Part shown: piece by piece, positions 1-10,756 of the stretch
Numbering within the stretch: the first letter of the stretch is position 1
Layout of the letters: each line of letters starts with the position of its first letter
Source of the DNA: Mortierella sp. BCC40632
Lineage: Eukaryota > Mortierellomycota > Mortierellomycetes > Mortierellales > Mortierellaceae
DNA: 64,000 nt
NCBI GenBank assembly: GCA_011634665.1
Contig: WAEK01000005.1
Span: 2,675,001-2,739,000, forward strand
Reading direction: 5' to 3'
Made by a program: the position numbers and the translations under genes
Notes under the pieces: model-generated
Database searches by the model: none
What the model saw: the letters and a program-made list of their open reading frames with translations, nothing else
Told to the model about the DNA's origin: nothing

Positions 1-572
1 GTTAAGGACGAGACAGATGCAAACTCACTGGCAGATCCTGTTCGCATTGGGGACGTGGTTGCTCTCGGTGTCCCCTTTCCCGATCCTGTTCCTGAGGCTA
101 TCAAAGTGATGGACTGGTACGTATTACTACACTTGTCTTGATCGCCATCAGCGCTTTCTCTGCCGAGCTGAGGACTGGAAATGGATTGACAGCTGTTGTT
201 GGCCAAACTGCAACTCATCAGCTCGCATTCCTCCATTTCGCCGTTCCCACGCCCACTTGACCCTCTCGTGCCACTCTGACGGCTTCTTCCACGGCTGCTT
301 GAATTTCTGGAACCGGAACGAATACGGGGCTCATGCGGTGTGCCGTCTATTGAAGAGACGGCTGAGATGAAAGAGCATGGCGAGGATGCCTGAGATGAGA
401 ACCCGAAACGAGAAAGATTTTCTTGGAGCAGTAGAGGTGAAGGCGGCACCAGGGAAATAGAAGGCACTATTGGACTAGGGGCAACAAAGTGCGAGTCGCG
501 CGTTTGGATACAGGAATCCGGTTGAGCCTGTGCAGTGGCCTGGGAGGTGGCGTCTGAGCCTGTGGTATCCAT
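1..572 (-). CDS. 5' part of an unrecognised Ser-rich protein, cut by the window edge
   Basis: On the minus strand an ATG at 572 opens a frame that stays free of stops for 190 codons to base 1, so the gene continues outside the window. The protein begins MDTTGSDATSQAT and is rich in Ser, Thr, Pro and Gly, with an SRNSSSRGRSRQSG-like basic/serine stretch around residues 92-110. No folded domain or membrane segment is visible; it reads as a disordered N-terminus. The DNA upstream of the ATG (about 725-860) is strongly pyrimidine-rich on the gene's strand, as for most genes here, which supports the direction and the start. An intron within the visible part cannot be excluded. Function unknown. 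Confidence 0.55.
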   Translation of the reverse strand, partial: MDTTGSDATSQATAQAQPDSCIQTRDSHFVAPSPIVPSISLVPPSPLLLQENLSRFGFSSQASSPCSFISAVSSIDGTPHEPRIRSGSRNSSSRGRSRQSGTRGSSGRGNGEMEECELMSCSLANNSCQSISSPQLGRESADGDQDKCSNTYQSITLIASGTGSGKGTPRATTSPMRTGSASEFASVSSL

Positions 573-955
573 GACTGACGAGTATCGGAGGCACGATCTG
601 CGAATTGAGCAGACGGGACAAGGCGGGATGAGCGTTAGATAAAGAATGTTGGTGGTAGTACAACAATAGCTCGAAATAATGCAGGCGCTGACCTTTGGTG
701 GATCCTTTAGGCTGTAGACAGCACGGCCGTGGAGGGGGGGGAGGAGGAGGAGGAGGAAGAAGAGAGAAAGAAAGAGGAGTGGAAGAGAAGAAGACCAGCG
801 GAAAGAGAGGTGGCGGAGGATCGAGAGAAGGAGAGAGAGAAAGAGAGAAAGAAGGAAAGCCCCATTGTCTCTCTGTCCCCTTGACAAAATGGAGGAGGAG
901 GCGATGCAGCACCCTGCGGGGGCACTGGTCGGGCACATACCGCATGGCCCATGCG

Positions 956-956
<1 letters not shown>

Positions 957-986
<30 letters not shown>
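957..986. repeat. T30 homopolymer
   Basis: Thirty uninterrupted T residues, one of roughly twenty A/T homopolymers of 20 or more bases in the window. It lies in the promoter-side region of the left-edge gene. Confidence 0.95.
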
Positions 987-987
<1 letters not shown>

Positions 988-2264
988 AACCACTCGGGAA
1001 ACACCAAAGGCAGTCACGTTTTTTTTTCGCTTTGCCCGAAGGTTCATTCCAATCCAACAATCTGAGTGATCAAAGGCTGGCCGAGCTTGTTGCTCTAGCT
1101 CTTTGGCTATTCTCTCCCTCCTCCTCCTCCTCCTCCTCCCAACAGAGCTGGAAAAGCATGCTACAGAATCTGTAAGGGGTAGTTCTTAGGGTCCACACTG
1201 CACAATGAAAATGGGGAAGAAACAGACACCGGGGTCAAAGACAGGAGAGAGGGAAAAAAAAAAAAAAGAGAGAGACAAAAAGAGACGACAGACACTCAAT
1301 TGGATAGGACAGAGATGGCTGCTATCCAGGGTCCATTTCAAAAAAAGCGCGCCGATCCACAATCCATACCAATCGCCTGCTATCTCTTTCTCATTACACC
1401 ATTGTCTCTCTTTCTGTCGTTTCATACTTCATTCCTTCATCCTCTGCTCGAACCGTCTCTTCGCGTGGTCCAGTGGAGGAGGACCGTTTCTATCCTCACC
1501 TCCCACTATGTGGGCGATTTCCTCTGCAGTCATTTTGGGGCAAGGCAGAGATATCCCGTAGTGATTTATTCCCAATGGGACAAAAAGGGGCATGGGAGAG
1601 AGAGACAAAGACCCATACAGGGGTGCACAGACTCTCCAGTCCATTCAACCCATGAGTCCATGTCAGAGAAAAAAAGTAAAAGTAGGCACTTGCTGAACAA
1701 AACAATTCCGATGATTTGATTGGCCGACTGGTCACTATCACTAGCAGGTTGCCGATGTAACGCGTCGCACCCCAAGGAGTCGGGCTCCTACGACTCTTTT
1801 GTCCCTGCCAAGCATTTCTTCATATCCCTGCCAAGAAAAAAAAATAATAGCAACAACAACAGTAACAACCTAATGGCTCCAAGAGCAAAGCTCCCCTTGC
1901 AAGCGCACGACACATTGATCTCCTTTTTCGATGCTTCATTTTACACATCAAATCGGTCCCATGCTACAGCTCCTGGCGCCTGGCGAATCGAAATCTACTG
2001 CAGCGTGTAACGAGTCATTTCAGGAGGCGGGACCTGCAGTTTGTCCAAACTGGGCTGTAGCAAGGAGCTTTTTTTTTTCTTGGCAGGAGGCCTCCACTAG
2101 TTGATCAAACCATGGCGATTTATTTGCAGCCTGAGGCACTGGCGTCTAGGGAGCCAGGTGGGTAACCTGAAGCTTTGGAGCGGACACGGGTAGCCCAAAG
2201 GCTACACAGCACTCTCCGCTCCATCTTTCACTCGGCCTCTCGTCTCGGATCCCAACCTGGCGCG

Positions 2265-2272
2265 TATAAATA
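2265..2272 (+). promoter_or_regulatory. TATA box of the secreted repeat-protein gene
   Basis: TATAAATA lies 149 bases before the ATG at 2421, followed by a C/A-rich leader without upstream ATGs close to the start. Such a clear TATA box fits a strongly regulated or highly expressed gene. Inferred from sequence only. Confidence 0.6.
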
Positions 2273-2420
2273 GGATCTCTCCAGGCACCATCCAGAACCT
2301 CATCCTCCTCAACCATCCTCCAAGCGCCTCACTTGCAATCTCAAAAACTTCCAAGAAGATATATATCTCGAACAGTACACCACCCTCCAAACAACCTCTT
2401 TGATCACTCACCACTCCATA

Positions 2421-3992
2421 ATGAAGTACCAATTCATCTCCCTTGTCCTTGTTGCAACTGCTGCACTTGCTCGTCAAGCAACTGCAGCTCCTCTGCGCAA
2501 TGTCGAGAGTCTTGACCAGCTTCCGCACTACATGGCTGAGCAGCAAAAACCCAAACCGGAGCAAGAACAGCACACTGTTCAACGCCGCACTCTTATCGGA
2601 GACGAGACAACCGTCAAGAACCAGGTCGATAACTCGCGTGGCAAGCACACAGTCCACATTGACCACGTTGGCGACGACAACCGATCCTCAGTCCACCGGG
2701 GCATGCTTTCTGACATTGCGATTGGACAGCAGCGCGATTCCCGTTCTGGAATGGATGATTTTGACTCCCCCTTCGAGCGCCGAGGGCTACTGGATAGCCT
2801 CTTTGGAGGCGATAGCACGAGCATCGAGAATGTGAACGACAACTCTCAACATAAGCAAACCTGGAACGAGCATGGAAACAAGCACACGACTGTGAAAAAG
2901 ACCTACACTAAGAAAGGATCAGGAGGTCACAGGGGTACTCCAACTCCAGAAGAGTTTTTCGATCGTCGTAGTCTTGATATTGAAAGCAAGGACAAGGCTC
3001 AAGTCGAGGATGAGGAGGTCGCATTGGACCGCCGGAGCCTCTTTGGGGACTTGTTTGGAAGTAAAAGTACCAGTATCGAAAACGTCAATGACAATTCTCA
3101 GCATAGTCAGACTATGAACCAGCGAGGGAACCGCCATGCGACGATCACCAAGATCCACAAGGAAGCCAGCCTTGACCGCGGAGATAACAACCATGGTCGA
3201 CGCGCAAAGTATGAAGCGATGAGCACAACTGAGTATTTTGGACGCAATCATCGCCGAAACGATGTCGAGTCAACGGTCGAAGCAACACCCAATAAGTTTG
3301 ACCGCCGAGGATTGCTTTGGGGTGGCTCCAGCACGAGTATCAGCAATGTGAATGACAATTCTCGCACGACAAAGACGTACAACTCGCATGACAATACCGA
3401 TATCACGGTTTCCAAGACCGAAAAGTACTTGGAGACACGCCGACGTGAGAGTAAACAGAAGAAAAGAGGAAGTAAGGGTATTGGCCAAAGCAGATACCTG
3501 ATGGAGAAACGTGGGCTGCTCCTTGGCGGCGACTCAATGTCGATCAGCAACCAGAACATCAACAGCAAAGAGACAAAGACGTACAACTCTCACGATAACC
3601 AGTACAAAAAGTACACCAAGACCTATGTCAAGGACAAGCGACCAAGCCGATCCTGGTTCGATAAGCGCAAGGAGGAGAAGAAAGAGGGCATGACCATGGA
3701 ATCGACCATGATGGACAAGCGAGCGTTGAGCGCGCACAGCAAGCAAGGCCGTCGAGGTCAAGACTCAAAGGTACTACAGGCATATCCAAACTCGAAAAGT
3801 CTTGTCACCATCCAGATCGTGAATCAAAATCAGAGTATTGACAATCGCCATCACTCTTCCACAGTTGTGAACAAAACCAGCTCGACGCGAAAAAAGGTCA
3901 AGACGACGACAAGACAGGGCAAGAAGAGGCGTGAGAACAAGAAGCAGAGTCAGGGCCAGCGACCCCATAGATCAAGCAGGCTCAAGTCCTAA
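2421..3992 (+). CDS. Secreted repeat protein with Kex2-like cleavage sites (KEP-like precursor)
   Basis: Single-exon protein of 523 residues. The start is the ATG at 2421 (MKYQFISLVLVATAALA), because it opens a typical signal peptide with likely cleavage near residue 23; an in-frame extension to 2400 lacks an ATG. The mature part holds four clear repeats, each starting after a dibasic site preceded by an acidic residue: ERR-GLL (120-121), DRR-SLF (204-205), DRR-GLL (295-296) and EKR-GLL (363-364). Each is followed by the motif S-x-S-I-x-N-x-N-x-N-S and a Lys/Thr-rich tail. Degenerate copies begin at RR 55-56, RR 182-183 and KR 433-434. The C-terminal 40 residues are very basic. The layout is that of fungal Kexin-processed repeat precursors, whose peptides are released in the Golgi. 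I recognise no named family; role (signal, wall or antimicrobial peptide) unknown. A TATA box lies upstream and a poly(A) signal downstream. Confidence 0.85.
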   Translation: MKYQFISLVLVATAALARQATAAPLRNVESLDQLPHYMAEQQKPKPEQEQHTVQRRTLIGDETTVKNQVDNSRGKHTVHIDHVGDDNRSSVHRGMLSDIAIGQQRDSRSGMDDFDSPFERRGLLDSLFGGDSTSIENVNDNSQHKQTWNEHGNKHTTVKKTYTKKGSGGHRGTPTPEEFFDRRSLDIESKDKAQVEDEEVALDRRSLFGDLFGSKSTSIENVNDNSQHSQTMNQRGNRHATITKIHKEASLDRGDNNHGRRAKYEAMSTTEYFGRNHRRNDVESTVEATPNKFDRRGLLWGGSSTSISNVNDNSRTTKTYNSHDNTDITVSKTEKYLETRRRESKQKKRGSKGIGQSRYLMEKRGLLLGGDSMSISNQNINSKETKTYNSHDNQYKKYTKTYVKDKRPSRSWFDKRKEEKKEGMTMESTMMDKRALSAHSKQGRRGQDSKVLQAYPNSKSLVTIQIVNQNQSIDNRHHSSTVVNKTSSTRKKVKTTTRQGKKRRENKKQSQGQRPHRSSRLKS

Positions 3993-4175
3993 GACGCATT
4001 TTTTTTTTTTTTTTTTATTTATTTATCTATCTCTTGTGGTGGAACAAAAGGGTCCCCAGGAACACAGAGCAAAACATCAAAGACAAAGAAGAGTAGGTGG
4101 CGCCATGGATGGGCCATCCTTGCAATTTAACACTCACAAAAAACTGTACCATACACCGGTTGTATGAACAGCAAC

Positions 4176-4181
4176 AATAAA
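4176..4181 (+). terminator. Poly(A) signal of the secreted repeat-protein gene
   Basis: AATAAA about 185 bases after the stop codon of the repeat-protein gene, in A-rich DNA. Plausible polyadenylation signal; the cleavage site cannot be placed. Confidence 0.35.
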
Positions 4182-4440
4182 AGAAGAGAAAAAAGAAAAA
4201 AAAAGAAAAAAAGAGAAAATGGATACCAGAGGGTCATCTCGGACAGAGATGGTACTTATAAAGACGTGGTGCTCCGAGAGAAACAAACCACTGAGATCGG
4301 TGCCACGTACATCGGGGAGTGGTGGGGGAGGGGGACAAACCTCGGAGCTCGTGCGAGCCCGGGCCCAAGTCCGAGGCCGAGCGTCTTAAAGTAAAAAAAG
4401 AAGGCGGGGGTGGGAGAGAATGAGAGGATGAGAAGAGTAT

Positions 4441-4494
4441 ACAAGAGAGAGAGAAGAGAGAAGAGAGAAAGAGAGAGAGAGAGAACGAGAGAGA
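4441..4494. repeat. GA-rich microsatellite
   Basis: Imperfect (GA)n with AAG interruptions on the plus strand, upstream of the catalase gene. Confidence 0.85.
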
Positions 4495-4828
4495 TGGTTA
4501 GCTCGACATGTGACCTTGCGGCACAAGCAGGGCTCGGCCTTTTTTGCCCGCACTTGTTGGATGGACCAGCCAGCGTACGAGCCGAAGAGAGAGGGAGAGA
4601 GGGAACGGAAGTGGGGCAAACCTCAGCTGCAAGGACGACCTCGGGGGAATTGGTCCGAAGGTCTCCAGTTTTTTCCTGCTCAACCTTGTTTTCCGTGCCA
4701 CAGGTTCCGTGGGCGACCTTTTCGTGCACGATATATTTTTGCCTGTTCTCGCCGGGGCGGGCGATTCTTTTCTTTCTTTTCTTCTTTTTCTCTTTACGAT
4801 TGACATCCCATCCCATCAGCAACTCATC

Positions 4829-7241
4829 ATGGCCCCCATCCTTACCACATCCAACGGCAACCCCGTCGAGGACAACCAGAACTCCATCACTGCTGGACAG
4901 TTTGGACCAATGTAAGTGCATTCCTCCTTCTCTAAACCTTCTTCTCATCTTCTCCAACTCTCCGAGCCGAGGGAACCGCGCAGCAGCGCGCTGCAGATCT
5001 TGTCCGGCGCCAAAGATTATCGTCCTCCGTGCCAATTCACACGCTCTGCAAGCGGATACTGCTGCCGCGCGGTCAAGGGCGATTTTTTTTTCTTTCTTCC
5101 TCTCTTTCCCCTCCCCTCATTCCTTTCACCAAATACTCCCTGCACGCGGCCCGAACACGCTGTTCACCTTGAGACGGAGGTCACACACACATTCTAATGT
5201 AGAGACTCTTTTTTTCCCACCCGGCTGGTGTCCTTTTTGCAAATAGCCTCCTCCAGGACTTCCATCTCATTGACAAGCTCTCTCACTTTGACCGCGAGCG
5301 TATCCCTGAGCGTGTTGTCCACGCCAAGGGTGCTGGTGCCCACGGTTACTTTGAGGTCACTCATGACATCTCCAAGTTCACCAAGGCCAAGTTCTTGAAC
5401 CGCATTGGCAAGCGCACCCCTCTCTTCACTCGCTTCTCGACTGTCGGAGGTGAGAAGGGTTCCGCTGACACTGCTCGCGACCCCCGTGGTTTCGCTGTCA
5501 AGTTCTACACCGAGGAGGGCAACTGGGATATGGTCGGCAACAACACCCCCATTTTCTTCATGTAAGTATTGATTCCATTGTATGGATGTGTGGATGGATA
5601 GAAGGATAGTAAGAAAGGTGCGAGCAATGGGTAGGGATAGACAAGGAAAAAGCAAGCCGGTTTGACCATGGATCAGTCACCAAAGCCTGGCGACTCAGGG
5701 ACAAGGCGTGGGCATGCTTTATTTTATTTCATTTTTTTTTCTCTTTCAATCATCTGGACTGCGCTGTCAGATCAGCAACGGTGAAGAGTAGTGGCAAGAC
5801 AATGCCCGGATCAGGAAGCGGGGGAACGAGCACATGCACCTTGAGCCTTGTTTATTCTCACTTGCCCACATGGCACGAGAGGAAGAGAAGAAGGCAAAAA
5901 ACCGTGAGGAGAGAAAGAGAGACCGAGAGATCGATCGAGGAATTGGCTTTTTTTTCTCTTTCTTTTCTGGTAGTCGTAGAGCCATACGGAAATAGAGCGA
6001 AAGAAAAAGATTTGGAAGCACAAATCACATGTCACTCCGTGGGCTGGCAACTCTAAGTACCGGAGCACAAGGAGAGGGGGGAGGGGGAAGGGATCGGATC
6101 AGGACCTGGGACGGTGCATCTCCTCTTCCATAAAGAGTCGTCGACTAACCCAAAAGGAATCCTCTCACTTCATCTCGTTCGGAATAGTCGTGATCCCATC
6201 AAGTTCCCCGACTTCATCCACACCCAGAAGCGTAACCCCCAGACCAACTGCGGCGATCCCGATGCCTTCTGGGACTTTATCTCGCTCGTCCCCGAGACCC
6301 TTCACCAGGTCACCATCCTCTTCTCTAACCGTGGTACTCCTGATGGTTACCGCCACATGCACGGCTTCTCCTCGCACACCCTCAAGCTCGTGAACGAGCA
6401 GGGTGAGACCCAGTTTGTCAAGTGGCACTTTATTTGCGACCAGGGCATCAAGAACCTCAAGGCTCATGAGGCTGCCCAGCTCGCTTCGCAGGATCCCGAC
6501 TATGCTACCCGTGATCTCTTCAACGCGATCGCCAAGGGTGATTTCCCCTCGTGGTCCGTCAAGATCCAGGTCATGACTCCCCAGCAGGCCACCACCTACC
6601 GCTGGAACCCCTTTGACGTCACCAAGATCTGGCCCCACAAGGACTTCCCTCTCCATGATGTCGGCAAGATGGTCCTCAACCGCAACCCCGACAACTACTT
6701 TGCCGAGGTTGAGCAGGCCGCTTTCTCGCCTTCGCACATGGTTCCCGGTATCGAGGCCTCGACCGACCGTATGTTGCAGGGTCGTCTCTTCTCGTACCCC
6801 GATACCCACCGTCACCGTCTCGGCACCAACTACCAGCAGATCCCTGTCAACGTCCCCTACAACGCCCGCACTGCCAACCAGCAGCGCGATGGTTTCATGG
6901 CCGTCAATGGCAACGGTGGTGCTGCCCCCAACTACGAGCCCAACTCGTTCGGTGCCCCCTCTCAGTCTGGTGTCGCCAACACCTACTCGAGCTTTGATGT
7001 CAATGCCCTTGCTGCTCGCCACATCATTACTCTCTCAGATGAGGACTTTGTCCAGCCCGGTAACTTGTACCGTCTTTTGAGCGCTGAGGAGAAGACTGAT
7101 TTGGTCGACAACATGGCTGGTCACCTTAAGAATGCCAAGGCTTTCATTCAGGAGCGCCAGGTTGGCCACATCAAGCGTGCTGACAAGGAGTGGGGTGCTC
7201 GCGTCGAGGCCAAGCTCAAGGCTTTCCAGTCCAAGGCTTAA
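4829..7241 (+). CDS. Catalase, small-subunit haem type
   Basis: Breaks down hydrogen peroxide to water and oxygen. Three exons: 4829-4911, 5247-5561 and 6188-7241, joined GT-AG in frame (GPI-LLQDF and FFI-RDPIKF), giving 483 residues, the usual length of small-subunit catalases. The catalytic His lies in [14 protein letters not shown], the active-site Asn in [11 protein letters not shown], and the proximal haem-ligand Tyr in [12 protein letters not shown]. The protein ends QSKA, only a weak match to a peroxisomal PTS1 signal, so location is open. Codon use is strongly C-ending (CTC, AAG, GCC, CGT), as in highly expressed genes, and this also produces a long false antisense ORF. Both introns (335 and 626 bases) are long for a fungus and low-complexity. 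The stop lies in front of a T-rich 3' region. Confidence 0.97.
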
Positions 7242-7430
7242 ATGCTTTGATTCCTCCCCGTCTTTTTCTTTCTTTCTTTCATATCCCTATTCATGTGTAC
7301 CTTCCACCTGTCCTTTAGTCAACGCTATCTATTTTTTCTTTTTTCTTTTTTCTTTGTCTCTTGTAAAAAAATAACCCATCTCATCCCCAACCCTATAAAG
7401 GAGATGCCCCGTGCATCAAAGAATTGACAA

Positions 7431-7433
<3 letters not shown>

Positions 7434-7466
<33 letters not shown>
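7434..7466. repeat. T33 homopolymer downstream of catalase
   Basis: Thirty-three T residues about 195 bases after the catalase stop codon. Confidence 0.95.
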
Positions 7467-7470
<4 letters not shown>

Positions 7471-8849
7471 AATTATTTTTGTATGATGGTTGAGGTTTTT
7501 TCCCCGATCATCAGAGTTTGAAAGGGTGTCTCACGTCTTTTGTTCTCTCTCCACAATCCCGAGACTGTGGCGATAGGAAGAGCAACAACAACAACAACAA
7601 CAACAGCAACAACCATCTCAGCTAAAAGAATCTCTCTAGATTTCTTCCGTTCACTCAGGCACGCCATACACACACACACACACACATCTACCACCTGTCC
7701 TACACAACCCTAGGATTGGTCCGGAATGTAAGGCCAGAGTGGGACTCGCAAAAGAAAAAATAGCGGGCGAACACCAATAAGCATAAACAAGAGGCTTTCA
7801 AGTTGGTTTGCTCTCTACTGAACCTCACTCTCCAAGCTTGCCCTCCTGTTAAGCCAACTGTTCGACCTGTTACTTGGGTCTCCTGCTTGCTCGGCCTCCT
7901 GCTCCTCCTCTTTCTCTTCCTCCTCCTCCTCCTCCTCCTCCTCCTTCTCCTCTTGGCCTCTGTGTGTGATTCGTTGGGATTAAATCACAACGCCGAGAGA
8001 GGCGGAACTGCCCCATTGGTGGCTGTACTCTCGACCTGGACACAGCCAAAACGATGACGCCCAAGCCCTGCGGGAATGAACAAGAGTGAGAGAGCAGGAG
8101 AGACCTTCGCCCGCGCCCCCACATGTTTGTATCCTCTCTCTCTCAGTCTCTCTCCTGGCAGCTGCCCCGGATTTGTTCTGGGGAATTCGGGATTGTGCCA
8201 GTGGAGATCTTGGGCTGAACCACACAAACGCACCCGCACCCGTACATCCACCCATCTCACTCTTGCCCTGTTCAGCAAACAGAGGTCATCCGGTCTCTCT
8301 GTCTCTTTCTCTCTTTCTTCTAGGTCTTGGCTAACCTTCACACCATTTCTCTTTATGACCCTCTTTTTTTTTGGTCTGCCATCTTCTCCTCTCCCTATCC
8401 ACAAGCTCATGCTTATGTCACACAGTCGCTCTGGGCGCAGGCAAGCTACGCCGCGACGTCTTTTCCTTGACTCTGCCCATCTTGTCTGTCTGGCTGCCTG
8501 GCTGTCTATCTGTTTGGGAGTCATATTGTGTCTCTCTCTCGTTTTTTTTTTTTTTTTTTTTTTTTTTTAGTCGACCAGGATCATTCTTGGGATAGGTCAG
8601 TGCTCTACGGTAGTTTGTTGCCGCAGTCTGGTGGCGGATGAGCTGCTGGCTCTGCTCAGAATTCACCAGGACTCTGTTCAACACAGGGTTTCTTTTTCGT
8701 GTTGCTGTGCCTCCTCTTCCTCTCTTTGGTGCCCTAATCTATGTAGTGTATGTATGAAGTGGGACTAGGGGTAAGAGAGAAAAGAGAGAAAATGATGTCC
8801 ACTGCATGGGTTCGTCTGGTCCCCGGCTGGGCCATCTGGCCCAAGCCAC

Positions 8850-8881
<32 letters not shown>

Positions 8882-9751
8882 GGAGAAGAAAGAGATAGAG
8901 AGAGAGAGAGAGTGAGTGAGTGAGAGGCGGAGAAGCCTACAGCAGCAGCCCAGCTGCGGCGGGGAGAGAAGAGAGACCTAGTCCCACATTCTGTCATATA
9001 TAAAAATTTTTCGACCTCCTCTTTTTTTTTCTTTCTTCTCCTTGTCCCATCGACAAACACATTCATCGACATCCCCATCGACTCCCATCGCTCACCCACT
9101 CTCGCCCCACTCTCCTCGCCATTCCATTTCATTGAATAGGATCGATTCAGCCTTGTTTCTTGATCACCTGTTCAATTACCCCGCCCTTCCGACCCCTTCC
9201 GCCTCTGTGCGATTTTATGCCTCCGTTGATATCCAATGAAAAAATCTGATCCTTCGAGTAGTAACCATAATAACATACTCTTCACCTCTCGACGAGCGGC
9301 TGCCGGCAACAACGCATCCTTCCTCGTCGCATTCCTCACCAGCGTATTCTACTCTACCTCCTGCCTGGATGATCCCTAACTTGACTCACACCCAGTCGCC
9401 ATCTTCATCCTTGCCTTGCAGCCCTTAGACCCTTCCTCCTCACTTTCATTTCTATTCATCATCAGTCTTTGCTCTTTCCAGCAAGCACTCTATTTTTTTT
9501 TTTTCAAAGCAAAAGCTCCTTTTGCTCTCCTCTTATTATTATTTCATTGCCACTCTCACTCTCTCTCCATCTCTCCACTCCACTCCGCCCCATCCTCCTC
9601 CTCCTCCTCCACTGCCGTTGTCTCCGATAGTTTGACTGTCGGAATCATCTCCCATCGGCCTTTTTTTTCTCTTCACTTCCCTCCAGTGAGTAAACGAGGT
9701 CGCTGCCCGCATCTCTGTTCCCGGACCGTAGAAGGCAAGTGCAAAAGAAAT

Positions 9752-9755
<4 letters not shown>

Positions 9756-9785
<30 letters not shown>
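9756..9785. repeat. CT microsatellite
   Basis: Perfect CT dinucleotide run upstream of the PRL-type phosphatase gene, on the pyrimidine-rich strand typical of leaders in this window. Confidence 0.9.
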
Positions 9786-9788
<3 letters not shown>

Positions 9789-10241
9789 TGGTTGTTTACG
9801 AACACAGTGCCACCTTTGGGGTGTGCTCAGCTCTTTCTCCTTTTGGCCGTCTTGGTTATCTGGTTATCTGTATGGTCCACTCGAAAAAAAAAATCGCTCA
9901 GTAGAGTTGAGGCTATTTTGCGTCTCTCTCTCTCTTTTCCATCCCCCAAACCAAACTAGAGAGAGAGATAGAAAAGACCGACAGCTCTCTCCCTTCCCCC
10001 TACACCACATCCAACCGCACGACCCAGGACAACCTCGATGCAGCAAACTCAAAAAGAGGAAAAAAAAAAAAACTTGCTGTGTCTCTCTCGCACCCAATGC
10101 ACCGACCCCGACGTCCGACACGCCCAAACGCCCACACACCCCGACACCGATCTTCTCTCTCTTTGCTATCTTTCTCTCTTCATAATTCATCTCAGCCGGA
10201 CACCCCACCCCGTCTCTACTCTCGAGTCTTGCCTTGCCTCC

Positions 10242-10277
<36 letters not shown>

Positions 10278-10667
10278 TTCACTTTATCTCTCTTTTGCTC
10301 TCCTTCTCTCCTCATATACAGACACGCTTTCCCTCGATGCATTGTGTGATGCAAGGCCCCGATGTAGCCCAATGGTCAGCGATACAGTACGATGCAGGAT
10401 GATTAACCTGGCTCCTTGCTTCTCTCTTTCTCTCTTTCTTTTCTTCTCTTCTTTCTGGCTCGATATAGTGTGCTGCATTCGGCATTTTATTTTTACATTT
10501 CATTTTCATATATCCCGTCGAACATATTTCTCAGCGCTCACCAGGCTCGAGACGCAGCTCAACCATTCGACCCGAGTCAACTAGCCAACCAGCCCCTTTG
10601 GAGTCGACTCTCCCAGCAGGCAACAGCACCCTTTCTTCAGCACTCATCTAGACAAAACTCAAAACTC

Positions 10668-10696
<29 letters not shown>
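10668..10696. repeat. A29 tract in the phosphatase leader
   Basis: Twenty-nine A residues followed by more A-rich sequence up to the ATG at 10757. The transcript leader would therefore be extremely A-rich immediately before the start codon. Confidence 0.9.
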
Positions 10697-10698
<2 letters not shown>

Positions 10699-10756
10699 AG
10701 AACAACTACCAAAAAAAACAAAAAAAAGAAAAAGAAAACAGCCCTAAGAAGAAAAA

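Larger units (their letters stand above)
573..2420. other. Divergent intergenic region with low-complexity DNA
   Basis: This is the shared upstream region of the left-edge gene (minus) and the secreted repeat-protein gene (plus). It holds a GGA/GA-rich block (about 733-855), a 30-base T tract (957-986), a TCC trinucleotide run (about 1115-1140) and a TATA box at 2265. Short ORFs here are low-complexity and not credible as genes. Confidence 0.6.
3993..4828. other. Intergenic region before the catalase gene
   Basis: It contains the 3' end of the repeat-protein gene (T18 at 3999-4016, AATAAA at 4176-4181), a TATAAA at 4257-4262 that could serve the catalase gene although it is about 570 bases from the ATG, a GA microsatellite, and a pyrimidine-rich leader (about 4740-4800) ending at the catalase ATG. 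ORFs on both strands here are low-complexity. Confidence 0.5.
7242..10756. other. Long low-complexity intergenic region between catalase and phosphatase genes
   Basis: About 3.5 kb with no credible gene. It is built of T tracts (7434-7466, 8542-8568, 8855-8881), an AC repeat near 7670, a CTC run near 7900-7950, CT microsatellites (9756-9785, about 10238-10282) and an A29 tract just before the phosphatase start. A TATATAAAAA at about 8995 followed by pyrimidine-rich DNA could be the phosphatase core promoter, implying a long leader. All ORFs here are homopolymeric artefacts. Confidence 0.6.

Noticed and set aside
1..141. Plus-strand open frame at the left edge
   Set aside because: It is short and overlaps the 190-codon minus-strand frame, which has a good start and a typical leader.
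4256..5246. Long ORFs on both strands (259 and 278 codons) before and across catalase exon 1
   Set aside because: They consist of Ser/Leu or Arg/Glu runs from GA/CT repeats and overlap the proven catalase exons and intron.
6165..7022. 285-codon antisense ORF opposite catalase exon 3
   Set aside because: It is a shadow caused by the strong C-ending codon bias of the catalase gene; no domain or leader.
10350..10410. tRNA A-box-like TAGCCCAATGGTCAGCG
   Set aside because: No B box and no matching 3' acceptor strand downstream; at most a chance match or decayed fragment.
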